Below, one piece after another: positions 9,092 to 17,339 of a stretch of 41,472 nt of DNA. The DNA is from Aquiluna sp. GTDB lineage: Bacteria > Actinomycetota > Actinomycetes > Actinomycetales > Microbacteriaceae. The stretch is taken from positions 1 to 41,472 of the forward strand of contig JAOGAX010000006.1 of NCBI GenBank assembly GCA_028144365.1, in the 5' to 3' direction. Each line of letters begins with the position of its first letter. Position 1 is the first letter of the stretch. The notes below the pieces were generated by a model. That model did no database searches. It was not told the origin of the DNA and worked only from the letters and a program-made list of their open reading frames with translations. The position numbers and the translations under genes are program-made.

Positions 9092-10659
9092 TTCTCTTCG
9101 ACGCGGGGAAAGAGCGCCTCAAGCTCGGAGATCTTGGTGCCGGCTGTGAGCTGCCCCCACACTCCAGCCTCGCTGATTGACTGGTTCGATAGTTCTCCCA
9201 GTGCGGACCCGATTGCGGCCCACAGCTTCTCGCAGGCTTTTGGCATCACTGGAGCCAGCAGCACAGCGAGCACTCTGAGGCCCTCGATGGATGTGTAGAG
9301 GACCGTTCCGAGGCGCTCGCGTGTGCTTTCTTCCTTGGCAAGCACCCAGGGCTCCTGGGTGGTGATGTAGTTATTTAGCTCATCAACCAGCTTCCAGGTG
9401 CTGGCAATAGCCTCGTGAATTGCAACCCTGTCCATGGCTGCCTCTGCGCCCGAGACCGCCTGAGCGGCTACTTCCTGGACCTGCTTATCAGCGGGCTGAT
9501 ATTCATTTGCTTGAGGAATGTCCGAGTCGAAGTAGCGAGCGACCATCGCCACAGTCCGCGATGCGAGATTGCCAAAGCCATTTGCAAGCTCAGCGGTGTA
9601 GCGAGCGGAGAGATCCTCCCAACTAAACGAGCCATCAGAGCCAAACCCAATCGCCTTCATGAAGTAATACCTGAAGGCATCGGAGCCAAAGACGTCTGTG
9701 ATTTCGTTGGGAGCAATGCCTGTGAGCTTGGACTTTGACATCTTTTCGCCACCCACCAAGAGCCAGCCGTGACCAAAGACCTGCTTTGGCGGCTCCATGC
9801 CCGCTGCCATTAGCATTGCCGGCCAAATAACAGCGTGGAAGCGGAGGATGTCTTTTCCGACCACCTGAACATCGGCAGGCCATAGTGAGTGAAGCTTTTC
9901 CTCATCGGTTCCATAGCCAATTGCAGTGATGTAGTTCAGTAGCGCATCAAACCAGACGTAGGTGATGTGGGAGGTGTCCCAGGGAATATCAATTCCCCAG
10001 TCAAATCTCTCCTTGGACCTCGAGATGGAGAGGTCACTAAGTCCAGAGCGGACAAACGAGACCACCTCGTTTCTTGCCGACTCTGGTTGGACAAACGTCG
10101 GGTTTTTCTCGTAGTGCTCAAGCAGGCGGTCTTGAAAATGCGAGAGCTTGAAGAAGTAGTTGTTTTCATTGAGCTGTTCAACGGGCTTCGAGTGGATCGC
10201 GCAGACCCTCTGGCCCTCAAATTCTCCGCTGCCGTCTATGAGATCTGATTCGTTTTTGTACTCCTCACACCCCACGCAGTAGTTTCCCTCAAAAGAACCC
10301 TGGTAGATGTGACCGGCATCAAGTAGCTGTTTGAGAAACTTTTGGACTGCCACCTTGTGGCGCTCTTCGGTGGTTCGAATGAAGTCCTGATTGTCAACGT
10401 CGATGGTCTCAAGGAGCGGCAGCCAGGAGTCCTTGACGAGCCTGTCGGTCCAGGCTTTGGGGTCAGTGTTGTTTCCAAGCGCGGTTCGAAGCACCTTTTC
10501 GCCGTGCTCGTCGGTGCCCGTCAGAAGAAAAGAGGAATCACCGCGCTGACGATGCCAGCGGGTAATGACATCCGCTGCTACCTCGGTGTAGGCGTGCCCA
10601 ATGTGAGGCGCATCATTCACGTAGAAGATGGGGGTTGTCACATAGAACGACTTGGGCAC
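9088..10659 (-). CDS. metG: Methionyl-tRNA synthetase
   Basis: Class I aminoacyl-tRNA synthetase charging tRNA-Met. HIGH appears as HIGH in NDAPHIGHAYTEV (residues 13-25), a zinc/connective-peptide insertion is present with CVGCEEYKNES, and the KMSKS loop reads EKMSKSKLTG. The anticodon-binding helical domain fills the C-terminal 170 residues. At 523 aa it lacks the C-terminal EMAP/Trbp111 domain, as expected for the short actinobacterial form. It starts with ATG at 10657-10659, ten bases after the rsmI stop region, and overlaps tatD by four bases. Confidence 0.97.
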   Translation of the reverse strand: MPKSFYVTTPIFYVNDAPHIGHAYTEVAADVITRWHRQRGDSSFLLTGTDEHGEKVLRTALGNNTDPKAWTDRLVKDSWLPLLETIDVDNQDFIRTTEERHKVAVQKFLKQLLDAGHIYQGSFEGNYCVGCEEYKNESDLIDGSGEFEGQRVCAIHSKPVEQLNENNYFFKLSHFQDRLLEHYEKNPTFVQPESARNEVVSFVRSGLSDLSISRSKERFDWGIDIPWDTSHITYVWFDALLNYITAIGYGTDEEKLHSLWPADVQVVGKDILRFHAVIWPAMLMAAGMEPPKQVFGHGWLLVGGEKMSKSKLTGIAPNEITDVFGSDAFRYYFMKAIGFGSDGSFSWEDLSARYTAELANGFGNLASRTVAMVARYFDSDIPQANEYQPADKQVQEVAAQAVSGAEAAMDRVAIHEAIASTWKLVDELNNYITTQEPWVLAKEESTRERLGTVLYTSIEGLRVLAVLLAPVMPKACEKLWAAIGSALGELSNQSISEAGVWGQLTAGTKISELEALFPRVEEK

Positions 10660-10668
10660 CGTGATATC

Positions 10669-11487
10669 TTAGGCTTTCAGCCGCAGCGCGTGCTCGTAGA
10701 TTACGCTCTTTGACGCTCCGGTAACCCTCGCAAGCTCCGCCGCCGCGGCCTTCATGCCAACACCCTCAGCCGCGAGTTGCAGTGCCTTTTTTGCAAGCTC
10801 CTCGTAGTCGTGCTCCTCTGCCTGAGCACCTGCTATTACCAGCACCATCTCACCGCGCGGTTCAGTCTTCGCCCAATCAACAAGGTCCTTGAGAGTGCCT
10901 CGCTCGGCATGCTCAAACTTCTTAGTGAGCTCACGAACAACCGCTGCCTGGCGGTTATCGCCCAGGACCGAGCCGGCATCCTCAAGAGCCTCCAAGATGC
11001 GATGCGGGGCCTCAAAGAAAATCATCGTCCGCTGTTCTCGCGAGAGAGACTGAAAGAGCTTCTTTCGCTCTCCGCTCTTCCTGGGTAAGAAACCCTCGAA
11101 GGTAAAGCGGTCTGTTGCCAGCCCAGAGATGGCAAGCGCTGCGATCACAGCGGAGGGACCTGGAATCACACTCACCTCGATATCAGCCTCCGCGCAAGCC
11201 CTCACGAGGTTATAGCCGGGGTCAGAGATAGTCGGCATGCCAGCGTCGCTCACTAGAAGCACATCGGCATCTCTTGCAAGCTCAACAATCTTGGCCGCAG
11301 CATCGCGCTCGTTGTGGTCGTGGAGGCTGATAAGTCTCGCCTTGAGCGTGATGCCCAATGCCTTGGCAAGGTGAGAGAGATTTCGCGTGTCCTCACAGGC
11401 AATTACATCGCTGTCCGCGAGCGCCGCCAATAGTCTGGGAGAGGCGTCGGAAAGGTTTCCGATGGGGGTTGCAGCGAGAACAAGCAC
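10669..11487 (-). CDS. rsmI: 16S rRNA (cytidine1402-2'-O)-methyltransferase
   Basis: Tetrapyrrole-methylase-fold SAM enzyme that 2'-O-methylates C1402 in the ribosomal P site. It carries VLAATPIGNLSDASPR at the N-terminus, VSDAGMPTISDPGY in the middle, and IPGPSAVIAAL. I choose the GTG at 11485-11487 because TAGTTT lies exactly seven bases upstream and the protein then begins directly with the first beta strand; a TTG at 11494-11496 adds three residues. It is divergent from pmt with about 23 bp between starts, the same arrangement as Rv1002c/Rv1003. Confidence 0.95.
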   Translation of the reverse strand: MLVLAATPIGNLSDASPRLLAALADSDVIACEDTRNLSHLAKALGITLKARLISLHDHNERDAAAKIVELARDADVLLVSDAGMPTISDPGYNLVRACAEADIEVSVIPGPSAVIAALAISGLATDRFTFEGFLPRKSGERKKLFQSLSREQRTMIFFEAPHRILEALEDAGSVLGDNRQAAVVRELTKKFEHAERGTLKDLVDWAKTEPRGEMVLVIAGAQAEEHDYEELAKKALQLAAEGVGMKAAAAELARVTGASKSVIYEHALRLKA

Positions 11488-11494
11488 GCTTAGC

Positions 11495-11504
11495 AAACTA
11501 GCAT
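11495..11504. promoter_or_regulatory. Back-to-back leaderless -10 boxes for rsmI and pmt
   Basis: TAGTTT on the minus strand (11495-11500) is seven bases before the rsmI GTG. TAGCAT on the plus strand (11499-11504) is six bases before the pmt GTG. The two hexamers overlap by two bases, so the polymerases would compete. Neither start has a Shine-Dalgarno. Confidence 0.4.
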
Positions 11505-11510
11505 CTAAGC

Positions 11511-12962
11511 GTGATTTCAGCGCTAAACCGGTTGGCTCTTCGGGTGCACTCCTCCCGCAGCCTCACACTGCTTGCCGGCTTTGCCATCACCGCCCTGGGG
11601 GCACTGCTGCGCTTTGGCAATAACGCCAATCCGGCGACGCTGGTTTTTGATGAGACCTACTACGTAAAGGACGCCTACACCCTCGGTCTTTTTGGTTCTG
11701 AGCGGACCTGGCCAGAAGATGCCAACCTCGATTTTGAAGCCGGCAATACAGACGTCTTTGAAAAGGTCGGCTCCTACGTAGTTCATCCCCCCTTTGGTAA
11801 GTGGATTATCTTCATGGGGCTTCAGCTATTCGGGGCAGATAGTCCATTTGGTTGGCGCTTCTCCACTGCACTGCTTGGGACCTTAGTAATTCCTCTTGTG
11901 ATTTTCATCGCATGGCGCCTAATCGGGTCGAGGGTGTTTGCTCTTCTTGCGGGGCTGTTTATCGCGCTTGAGGGTCAGTCAATCGTGATGTCGAGAACCG
12001 CAATTCTGGACGGCATCCTCACCTTCATGGTCGTGCTTGGGCTAGCCATCTTGGTGCTCGCAGATAGCTGGTGGCGAGACAGGGTCTCGACCAAGGGCAG
12101 AGCGGCCCTAACGATTCAACCCTGGCTGATACTCCTTGGGGCTGTAATGGGGCTTGCAAGCTCAGTGAAGTGGTCAGGGCTCTATTTCCTAGCCTTTTTT
12201 GGCATCTACACCTTCCTGTCGGATCTCAGGCTCCGAAGAAAACTGAATCTTCCCCAATTGGGAGCATGGCTGCAAGGCTTTCTCAACGCGATAACTCTGC
12301 TGCTGTTTGGAATTGCTGCCTACGTAATCAGCTGGTCTGGATGGATTCTTGGAACCGACGGTTGGGGCAGACAAGCCGAGGGAAGTTGGTGGCAGTCGCT
12401 CTGGGCTTATCACCAAAATGCATTCTCGTTCCATACCAATTTGGACAGCGAGCACCCCTATGAGGCAAATGCATTCCAGTGGCTCTTGGCGCTGAGGCCA
12501 ACAGCTTTCTTCTTTGAGCGCTTCGAGGATGCCGAGATCTGTGGCGCGCTCGGGGACTGCACCGTCGCGATTACGGCAATCCCGAACCTGGTGGTCTTTT
12601 TTGGTGGACTGCTAGCCCTACTTTGGCTACTGCCCAGGGTCTTCTCCGACCGCACCGCACTGGTGTTGGTTCTTGGTTTCCTTGCCGGCTGGCTCCCCTG
12701 GGTCATCTACCTCGACCGGACGGTCTTCCAGTTCTACACCGTTGTGCTGATGCCGTTTTTCGCAATTGCGCTGGCCTCTGTTCTCCACCGCTACTGGCGA
12801 ATTGGCGTGATAAGGGGTTGGCAGCTCAAACGTGAGCGCAGAATCGGCTACTTGGTGCTAGCCACGGTCCTTGTGGCCCTTTACTTCGCAAGCATCTGGA
12901 TGGGGCTTGCGACTCCAGACTGGGTTTGGCGAATTCAGATGCTGCTACCGATCTGGATCTAG
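11511..12962 (+). CDS. Pmt-type polyprenol-phosphate-mannose protein mannosyltransferase (GT39)
   Basis: Membrane protein of 483 aa with about ten hydrophobic segments, related to dolichyl-phosphate-mannose protein O-mannosyltransferases. In actinobacteria (Rv1002c, Corynebacterium Pmt) these mannosylate secreted proteins as they leave the Sec translocon, using polyprenyl-P-mannose. The first external loop has the family acidic pair in LVFDETYYVKDAY (residues 45-57) and a conserved VHPPFGKW; further loops have the SVKWSGLY segment. GTG start at 11511. The gene converges on terC with interlocking stop codons at CTAG (12959-12962). Confidence 0.9.
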   Translation: MISALNRLALRVHSSRSLTLLAGFAITALGALLRFGNNANPATLVFDETYYVKDAYTLGLFGSERTWPEDANLDFEAGNTDVFEKVGSYVVHPPFGKWIIFMGLQLFGADSPFGWRFSTALLGTLVIPLVIFIAWRLIGSRVFALLAGLFIALEGQSIVMSRTAILDGILTFMVVLGLAILVLADSWWRDRVSTKGRAALTIQPWLILLGAVMGLASSVKWSGLYFLAFFGIYTFLSDLRLRRKLNLPQLGAWLQGFLNAITLLLFGIAAYVISWSGWILGTDGWGRQAEGSWWQSLWAYHQNAFSFHTNLDSEHPYEANAFQWLLALRPTAFFFERFEDAEICGALGDCTVAITAIPNLVVFFGGLLALLWLLPRVFSDRTALVLVLGFLAGWLPWVIYLDRTVFQFYTVVLMPFFAIALASVLHRYWRIGVIRGWQLKRERRIGYLVLATVLVALYFASIWMGLATPDWVWRIQMLLPIWI

Positions 12963-13957
12963 CTCTTTTTCTCGCGGTTCTTAGAGGTAGCTGCCAGCGA
13001 CCAAATGGTGGTGATCAGAAGCGTAATCAAAATGACAAAGAGTGAGAGGTCTGTGCGGATCTCAGGGATCAAGGTGAAACTTTCCCCGCCGTTAATAAAC
13101 GGAAGTTCGTTTTTGTGGAGGGCGTGAATCACTAGCTTCAAACCAATCCAACCCAAGATCGCGCTTAGCCCAACACCTAAATACTTCAGTCTCTCCATCA
13201 GTCCCCCAAGGAGGAAGTAGAGCTGCCTGAGGCCTAGCAGGGCAAAGACATTCGCCACAAAGACGATGTAGGGAACATCGGTGAGGCCGTAGATGGCGGG
13301 AATACTGTCGAGGGCAAAGAGCAGGTCAGTGAAACCAATCGCAATCATCACCATCAGAAGTGGGGTCGCAAGGCGCTTTCCAGAAACCTTGATGACCATC
13401 TTGTTGCCGTGATATTCATCCGTTGATGGGATGAACTTCTGGATGGCGGCAATGATCTTCCCGCCGGAATACTCGCTGTGGCCGTTGTCTTTCAGCCCGT
13501 CGTAGGTGTCTTTGAGAATCTTCAGAGCTGTAAGCAGCAAGAAGGCCCCGAAGATGTAGAAAGCCCAGCTGAAGTTCTCAATGAATGCTGCGCCCAGCAG
13601 GATGAAGATAAACCTCAACACCAGCGCCAACCCCACACCTATCAATAGTGCCTGGCTTCGCAGCTCTCTCGGAACAGCGAACTGGCTAAAGATAACGAGG
13701 AATACAAAGACGTTATCGACCGAGAGCGACTTCTCGGTTATGTATCCCGCGAAGTACTCCTGGGCAAACTGTGGACCCCAGATACCACCGACGACGAAGG
13801 TGAACAGCAGCGCCAAAATGATATAGATAGCCGACTGAATAGCAGACTCTCTAAAAGTGGGCTCATGAGGGTTTCTGACCTGGTAAATAAAGTCAACTGC
13901 TAGGACGGTGACCAAAATCAAAAAGGTCGCGACCCAGACCCAAATATCTACGTTCAT
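12959..13957 (-). CDS. TerC-family integral membrane protein (Mn2+ efflux/tellurite resistance type)
   Basis: Protein of 332 aa with about nine membrane helices. The family's charged intramembrane residues are present: TEKSLSVDNVFVFLVIFSQF near residues 75-94 and FTDLLFALDSIPAIYGLT near 200-217, both with Asp in helices. TerC relatives export manganese and/or load metalloproteins during secretion; tellurite resistance is the historical name. ATG start with AGGGAG five bases upstream. No yybP-ykoY manganese riboswitch fits into the 77-bp upstream gap. Confidence 0.92.
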   Translation of the reverse strand: MNVDIWVWVATFLILVTVLAVDFIYQVRNPHEPTFRESAIQSAIYIILALLFTFVVGGIWGPQFAQEYFAGYITEKSLSVDNVFVFLVIFSQFAVPRELRSQALLIGVGLALVLRFIFILLGAAFIENFSWAFYIFGAFLLLTALKILKDTYDGLKDNGHSEYSGGKIIAAIQKFIPSTDEYHGNKMVIKVSGKRLATPLLMVMIAIGFTDLLFALDSIPAIYGLTDVPYIVFVANVFALLGLRQLYFLLGGLMERLKYLGVGLSAILGWIGLKLVIHALHKNELPFINGGESFTLIPEIRTDLSLFVILITLLITTIWSLAATSKNREKKS

Positions 13958-13997
13958 TACTCCCTAAGAATGAGGGTGGAATAAAACCTCTGCCACC

Positions 13998-14003
13998 ATT
14001 GTA
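13998..14003 (-). promoter_or_regulatory. -10 box (TACAAT) for terC
   Basis: TACAAT on the minus strand, about 40 bases before the terC start. It gives a leader of about 34 nt that contains the AGGGAG ribosome binding site. No good -35 is visible. It overlaps the plus-strand -35 candidate of the neighbouring epimerase gene. Confidence 0.4.
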
Positions 14004-14026
14004 GATAGTGTTATCACCCCTATAGA
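13999..14026 (+). promoter_or_regulatory. Promoter TTGTAG-N16-TATAGA for the epimerase gene
   Basis: Candidate -35 TTGTAG (13999-14004) and -10 TATAGA (14021-14026) with a 16-bp spacer. Initiation about seven bases later would fall on or next to the start codon, so the transcript would be leaderless or nearly so. Confidence 0.4.
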
Positions 14027-14034
14027 GAGCGTTG

Positions 14035-14919
14035 ATGAAAGTACTCGTATCAGGTTCCAGCGGTCTAATCGGCACGGAACTTCTAAAGCAGCTCAAGGCC
14101 GCCGGTCACCAACCCATTCGTCTTGTCAGGAAACCACCCAAGAGTGACAACGAGTTGCAGTGGTCACCTCAGGAGGGCAAGATCCCTGAGGGCATCATGG
14201 ATGAGGTTGATGCCGTGGTGAACCTAAATGGCGCAACCACCTCCCGAATTCCTTGGACACCGGGCTACGTGAAGAAGCTAATCAGCTCCAGGCTTCTCTC
14301 CACAAGGCTGCTAGTAGAAGCGATAAACGCCGCAAAGACTCCGCCGAAGGTATTTGTTTCTGGCTCTGCGGAGGGCTACTACGGAAATGGCGGCGACAAG
14401 GTCCTCACCGAGGAAAGCCCGCTCGGGACAGGGTTCATGGCAGAGCTTACAAACGACTGGGAGCAGGAGGCCAAGAAGGCCAATATCCGCACTGTCCTAA
14501 TCCGCACCACCCTCGCGATGAGTAAAAACGCGATAGCTCTCAAGCTCATCAAGCTGATGGTCAGCCTGCTGTTCGTCAAGTCGCTGGGAAACGGGAAGCA
14601 GTGGTGGGCATGGATCACAGTCGAGGATCACGCTAGGGCGATTGTTCACTTGATTGAGAACCCCAATGCAGAGGGACCATACAACCTCGTCGCTCCCGAG
14701 CCCGCAACCTGCGAACAGATTTTTGCCGCCCTTGGCAAGGAGCTCAAGAGGCCAAACCTCATAAGAATTCCAGCCTGGGCAATGAGGCTCGCTGCAGGTT
14801 CGGCAGCCGACCAGATTCTTCTTACCTCACACCGAATGAGCGCAGAAAAACTGCTGGCTACTGGTTTTGAGTTCAACCACCCAACTCTTAGTCAGGCGGC
14901 GAGCTACACCGTTAGCTAG
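14035..14919 (+). CDS. TIGR01777-family NAD(P)-dependent epimerase/reductase
   Basis: Short-chain-type Rossmann protein of 294 aa (295 if the TTG at 14032 is used). The nucleotide loop VSGSSGLIGTELLKQL is at the N-terminus; FVSGSAEGYYGNGGD and the catalytic-region tyrosines follow; the C-terminal 50 residues match the DUF1731 region of the family (PAWAMRLAAGSAADQILLTSHRMSAEKLLATGFEF). Relatives (YfcH) are annotated as nucleoside-diphosphate-sugar epimerases, but the substrate is unknown. The stop codon is directly followed by the opposing stop of the H1-like gene with no base between. Confidence 0.9.
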   Translation: MKVLVSGSSGLIGTELLKQLKAAGHQPIRLVRKPPKSDNELQWSPQEGKIPEGIMDEVDAVVNLNGATTSRIPWTPGYVKKLISSRLLSTRLLVEAINAAKTPPKVFVSGSAEGYYGNGGDKVLTEESPLGTGFMAELTNDWEQEAKKANIRTVLIRTTLAMSKNAIALKLIKLMVSLLFVKSLGNGKQWWAWITVEDHARAIVHLIENPNAEGPYNLVAPEPATCEQIFAALGKELKRPNLIRIPAWAMRLAAGSAADQILLTSHRMSAEKLLATGFEFNHPTLSQAASYTVS

Positions 14920-15312
14920 TTACTTAGCTGCAGGTTTCTTAGCTGCTGGTTTCTTAGCTGCAGGCTTCTTGGCAGCTGGCTTAGTTGCTGTTTTGGCAGC
15001 GGTTGAGGTCTTCTTTGCAGCTGGCTTGGCAGCGGTCTTTGCAGGGGCCTTTTTTGCAACTGGCTTGGCTGCTGGCTTTTTGGCAACCGGCTTGGCTGCT
15101 GGCTTCTTAGCAGCAGGCTTAGCGGCAGGCTTTGCAGTTGTAGCCTTCTTGACCTTGCTTACCTCGCTGGCAACCTTCTGCGCGCCCTTTTCGACCTCAG
15201 TGAGAGCATCGCCGGCAAGATCCTTGGCTGCGACCTTTACCTCTGCAGCGGACTGGCCAACAGCTTTAGCTGTGCGGCCAAAAAACTTTCTAATTGAATC
15301 GCCTAGACCCAT
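14920..15312 (-). CDS. Histone H1-like Lys/Ala/Pro-rich protein
   Basis: Protein of 130 aa in two parts. Residues 1-52 form a mixed-charge helix-prone region (MGLGDSIRKFFGRTAKAVGQ...) reminiscent of YtxH/late-embryogenesis-type amphipathic helices. Residues 53-130 are almost entirely Lys, Ala and Pro, in repeats of KPAAK and KKPAAKPVA, like the tails of eukaryotic H1, bacterial AlgP and mycobacterial HupB. Such tails bind DNA non-specifically and compact it. There is no HU-like globular domain, so it is not HupB itself. GGAG lies nine bases before the ATG. Function as a nucleoid protein is inference. Confidence 0.75.
   Translation of the reverse strand: MGLGDSIRKFFGRTAKAVGQSAAEVKVAAKDLAGDALTEVEKGAQKVASEVSKVKKATTAKPAAKPAAKKPAAKPVAKKPAAKPVAKKAPAKTAAKPAAKKTSTAAKTATKPAAKKPAAKKPAAKKPAAK
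14923..15140. repeat. Degenerate 15-bp tandem repeats coding the KPAAK tail
   Basis: On the minus strand a unit coding Lys-Lys-Pro-Ala-Ala recurs, first as near-perfect 15-bp copies (14923-14970) and then diverging. Slippage here would change the tail length between strains. Confidence 0.7.
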
Positions 15313-15362
15313 TTGTATTTATCTCCATTCGAACAAACGACTGAAGCTTATGTGAGGAATCT

Positions 15363-15950
15363 CTAGATGGCCCTGCGGCGTGCCAAGATCTCGTCGATGT
15401 CTTTACTCGCCAGCACTCGCCGCGGCTTCGAAATGTCGATCACATCGGCAACCGGCTTCTCTTCAAGCAGGTTGCTTCTCTTAGCAAGTGGTTCGGGCAG
15501 CGGGTTCGGGCTCCACTCCCGCGATCTGGCCCTCGCTCTTGCAGCGTTCGAGCGGACATCCTGCCGAGACTTGTGAAGCCTCTTTGCAATCGCTTGGGCC
15601 TGGCTAGCGGCTGCGCGGGAAACCAAGAGGCTCAAGGTTGAGAAAACGCCCGCTGCTGCGGCCAGAAACCAGAAGCTCGAGTCGACTGCGGCTGACATTG
15701 CTGCGGCTATGAGACCCAAAAGAAACAGCGCAAAGAGGACTGAAAATCCGCGCTGGGTTGCCAAGAGTCTTCCAAGTCGATCGTGGTCGGTCAGGACCCT
15801 GTTGCGGTTCACCTCTCGAGCTTCCTTGCGCATCAGGCTGGTTGTGGCCTTGAGCTGCGAACGCTGGGTGTAACCGGGAACGAAAATAATCAACCAGACG
15901 ATTGCGGCGATAACGAGAGTTACGCCACCTAATCCAACTGGTAAGTCCAT
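15363..15950 (-). CDS. Unrecognised membrane protein with Arg-rich cytosolic tail
   Basis: I do not recognise a family. The 195-aa product has one hydrophobic helix at about 5-25, a charged loop (30-65), two closely spaced helices at about 68-90 and 92-110, then a basic cytosolic tail rich in Arg/Ala (about 120-195) ending in a KDIDEILARRRAI segment. It starts at ATG 15948-15950 with TATCTT seven bases upstream and no ribosome binding site, suggesting leaderless expression. It is followed 50 bp later by the H1-like gene, and the two may share a transcript. Confidence 0.75.
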   Translation of the reverse strand: MDLPVGLGGVTLVIAAIVWLIIFVPGYTQRSQLKATTSLMRKEAREVNRNRVLTDHDRLGRLLATQRGFSVLFALFLLGLIAAAMSAAVDSSFWFLAAAAGVFSTLSLLVSRAAASQAQAIAKRLHKSRQDVRSNAARARARSREWSPNPLPEPLAKRSNLLEEKPVADVIDISKPRRVLASKDIDEILARRRAI

Positions 15951-15957
15951 GGCTATA

Positions 15958-15963
15958 AAGATA
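15958..15963 (-). promoter_or_regulatory. -10 box (TATCTT) of leaderless membrane-protein gene
   Basis: TATCTT on the minus strand with exactly seven bases to the ATG. It lies in the 36-bp gap after the GNAT gene. No Shine-Dalgarno is present. Confidence 0.4.
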
Positions 15964-15986
15964 TGGGGCCAGCTGGCAATCGGGCG

Positions 15987-16571
15987 CTATTGCGAGTGCG
16001 TGTTCTCGAGTCTTGCCAGCATGGAGCCTTTTCGCTCCTCAGATGTGATGGCAAAAATGCGGTGATCGCGCCACTGGCCGTCGATGTGAATGAAGCGCTC
16101 CTTGAGCCCCTCTTCACGAAGCCCCAACTTCTCAACGACCCTCAGGCTCGCGCCGTTCTCAGGCCTGATGTCGATTTCTACCCTGTGAAGGTGTTTCTCG
16201 TCAAAGAGGTGGTCAATCGTGAGCGCGACCGCAATCGGCATAGCTCCGCGGCCGGCAAAGTCTTTGCCTATCCAATACCCGACGCTTGCCGATGAAACTG
16301 AGCCGTAAAGAATGTTTGCAACATTGATCTGGCCGGCCAGCTGGCCATCAACTTCGATTATGAATGCAAGGCCCGTGCCCTTGCGCTGTTGATATAGCAG
16401 ATTGCTCACCAGGTCCCTTGCATCCACCGGATACCTAATCCCAGGGGTGGTTGCCTCCCAGGGAGATAGCCACGCCCGGTCCTTCACCAGTAGCGACTGC
16501 AACTTCCGAGCGTCACGCTTTTTGAGTTGCCTGAGTTCAACTGAACCAAATTTAAGCGCGCCGTTTCTCAC
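15987..16571 (-). CDS. GNAT N-acetyltransferase, RimJ/RimL type
   Basis: Acetyl-CoA-dependent acetyltransferase of about 194 aa. The family pattern is clear: FGSVELRQLKKRDARKL at the N-terminus, a central beta strand AFIIEVDGQLAGQINVAN, SVGYWIGKDFAGRGAMPIAVALTIDHLFDE carrying the acetyl-CoA loop, and NGASLRVVEKLGLREEGLKERFIHIDGQWRDHRIF at the end. RimJ/RimL relatives acetylate ribosomal-protein N-termini, but many act on other substrates. I place the start at GTG 16569-16571; a longer frame up to 16646 would run into the divergent cyclo-ligase gene. Confidence 0.9.
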   Translation of the reverse strand: MRNGALKFGSVELRQLKKRDARKLQSLLVKDRAWLSPWEATTPGIRYPVDARDLVSNLLYQQRKGTGLAFIIEVDGQLAGQINVANILYGSVSSASVGYWIGKDFAGRGAMPIAVALTIDHLFDEKHLHRVEIDIRPENGASLRVVEKLGLREEGLKERFIHIDGQWRDHRIFAITSEERKGSMLARLENTHSQ

Positions 16572-16589
16572 GCTGGCAAGATTACCCCT

Positions 16590-17108
16590 ATGGATTACCA
16601 AGGCAAGAAAGAGTTGAGAGCCCAGCTCTCTGGAGCAAGGCCTCACTCATCTGAGGGTCTCACCCAGCAACTTGCCGCCATCGTCTCTTCCTCTGGCGCA
16701 GAAACCATAGCTAGCTACGTGCCCCTTGCAAATGAACCAGATGTATCAGAGTTCAATCGACTTGCTGCGCAAAGAGCGAATCTGGTTCTACCGCGAATCA
16801 TCGGAGACACCCTCGAGTTCGCATCAGGCGAGCAGGTTCGGGGGCCATTAGGCATCTTCGAACCCACGGGCAAAGCAGTCGCCATCTCGAGCATTGGGCT
16901 AATGATCGTGCCTGCCCTGGCAGTTGACGAGATGGGCAATCGGCTCGGCAAGGGCAAGGGCTTCTATGACAGGGTGCTTGGCTCATTTAGGGGCTTGAGC
17001 GTTGCTGTGGTTTTTGACAGCGAGGTTATCGAGGCTGTTCCCAGTGAATCTCACGACCAGCGGGTAGCAATGATTGCAACACCTCTTCGAACACTTGTTG
17101 TTGGCTAA
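16590..17108 (+). CDS. 5-formyltetrahydrofolate cyclo-ligase
   Basis: Converts 5-formyl-THF to 5,10-methenyl-THF with ATP, returning a storage/inhibitory folate to use. At 172 aa it is slightly short for the family (usually 180-200), mainly at the N-terminus. The signature stretch LMIVPALAVDEMGNRLGKGKGFYDR (residues 109-133) includes the GxGxGxYD phosphate loop. The starting Lys-rich helix (KKELRAQL) is normal. ATG at 16590, only 18 bp from the divergent GNAT start, leaves no room for a leader. FmdB follows after 12 bp. Confidence 0.94.
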   Translation: MDYQGKKELRAQLSGARPHSSEGLTQQLAAIVSSSGAETIASYVPLANEPDVSEFNRLAAQRANLVLPRIIGDTLEFASGEQVRGPLGIFEPTGKAVAISSIGLMIVPALAVDEMGNRLGKGKGFYDRVLGSFRGLSVAVVFDSEVIEAVPSESHDQRVAMIATPLRTLVVG

Positions 17109-17120
17109 ACTTCTCAAGCT

Positions 17121-17339
17121 ATGCCTACCTACGCCTACTCCTGCAAATCTTGCGAGCACGTGTTTGAGATGCAGTTGAGCTTCAGCGATAGCGACCCTGC
17201 GGGTTGCCCTAAGTGCGGCGGGGAGATTAGAAAAGTCTTTGGCAACCTGGGGGTTAGCTTCAAGGGTTCTGGCTTTTATAAGACTGACTCTTCGACCAAA
17301 GCACCGGAAAAGAGCGAGCCGGCTCCCTCTAGCGACTAG
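17121..17339 (+). CDS. FmdB-family zinc-ribbon protein
   Basis: Small protein of 72 aa with the CxxC...CxxC zinc ribbon (C8, C11, C29, C32) and the family opening MPTYAYSC. FmdB-type proteins are thought to be transcriptional regulators or nucleic-acid binders; the original FmdB relates to formamidase/amidase operons, and the function here is unknown. Residues 50-72 are a Ser/Pro/Glu tail. It commonly follows 5-formyl-THF cyclo-ligase in actinobacteria. Its stop interlocks with that of the opposing large gene (CTAG at 17336-17339). Confidence 0.9.
   Translation: MPTYAYSCKSCEHVFEMQLSFSDSDPAGCPKCGGEIRKVFGNLGVSFKGSGFYKTDSSTKAPEKSEPAPSSD

Noticed and set aside
11523-11786. Minus-strand frame antisense to the pmt start
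   Set aside because: Shadow frame without start signals under a well-supported GT39 gene.
13958-14034. Manganese (yybP-ykoY) riboswitch before terC
   Set aside because: The gap is too short and lacks the conserved paired elements.
14867-15355. Plus-strand frame rich in AAGFL repeats
   Set aside because: It is the complement of the KPAAK repeats of the H1-like gene, a low-complexity shadow.
16572-16646. GNAT gene starting at 16646
   Set aside because: It would overlap the divergent cyclo-ligase gene; GTG 16571 gives the normal family start.
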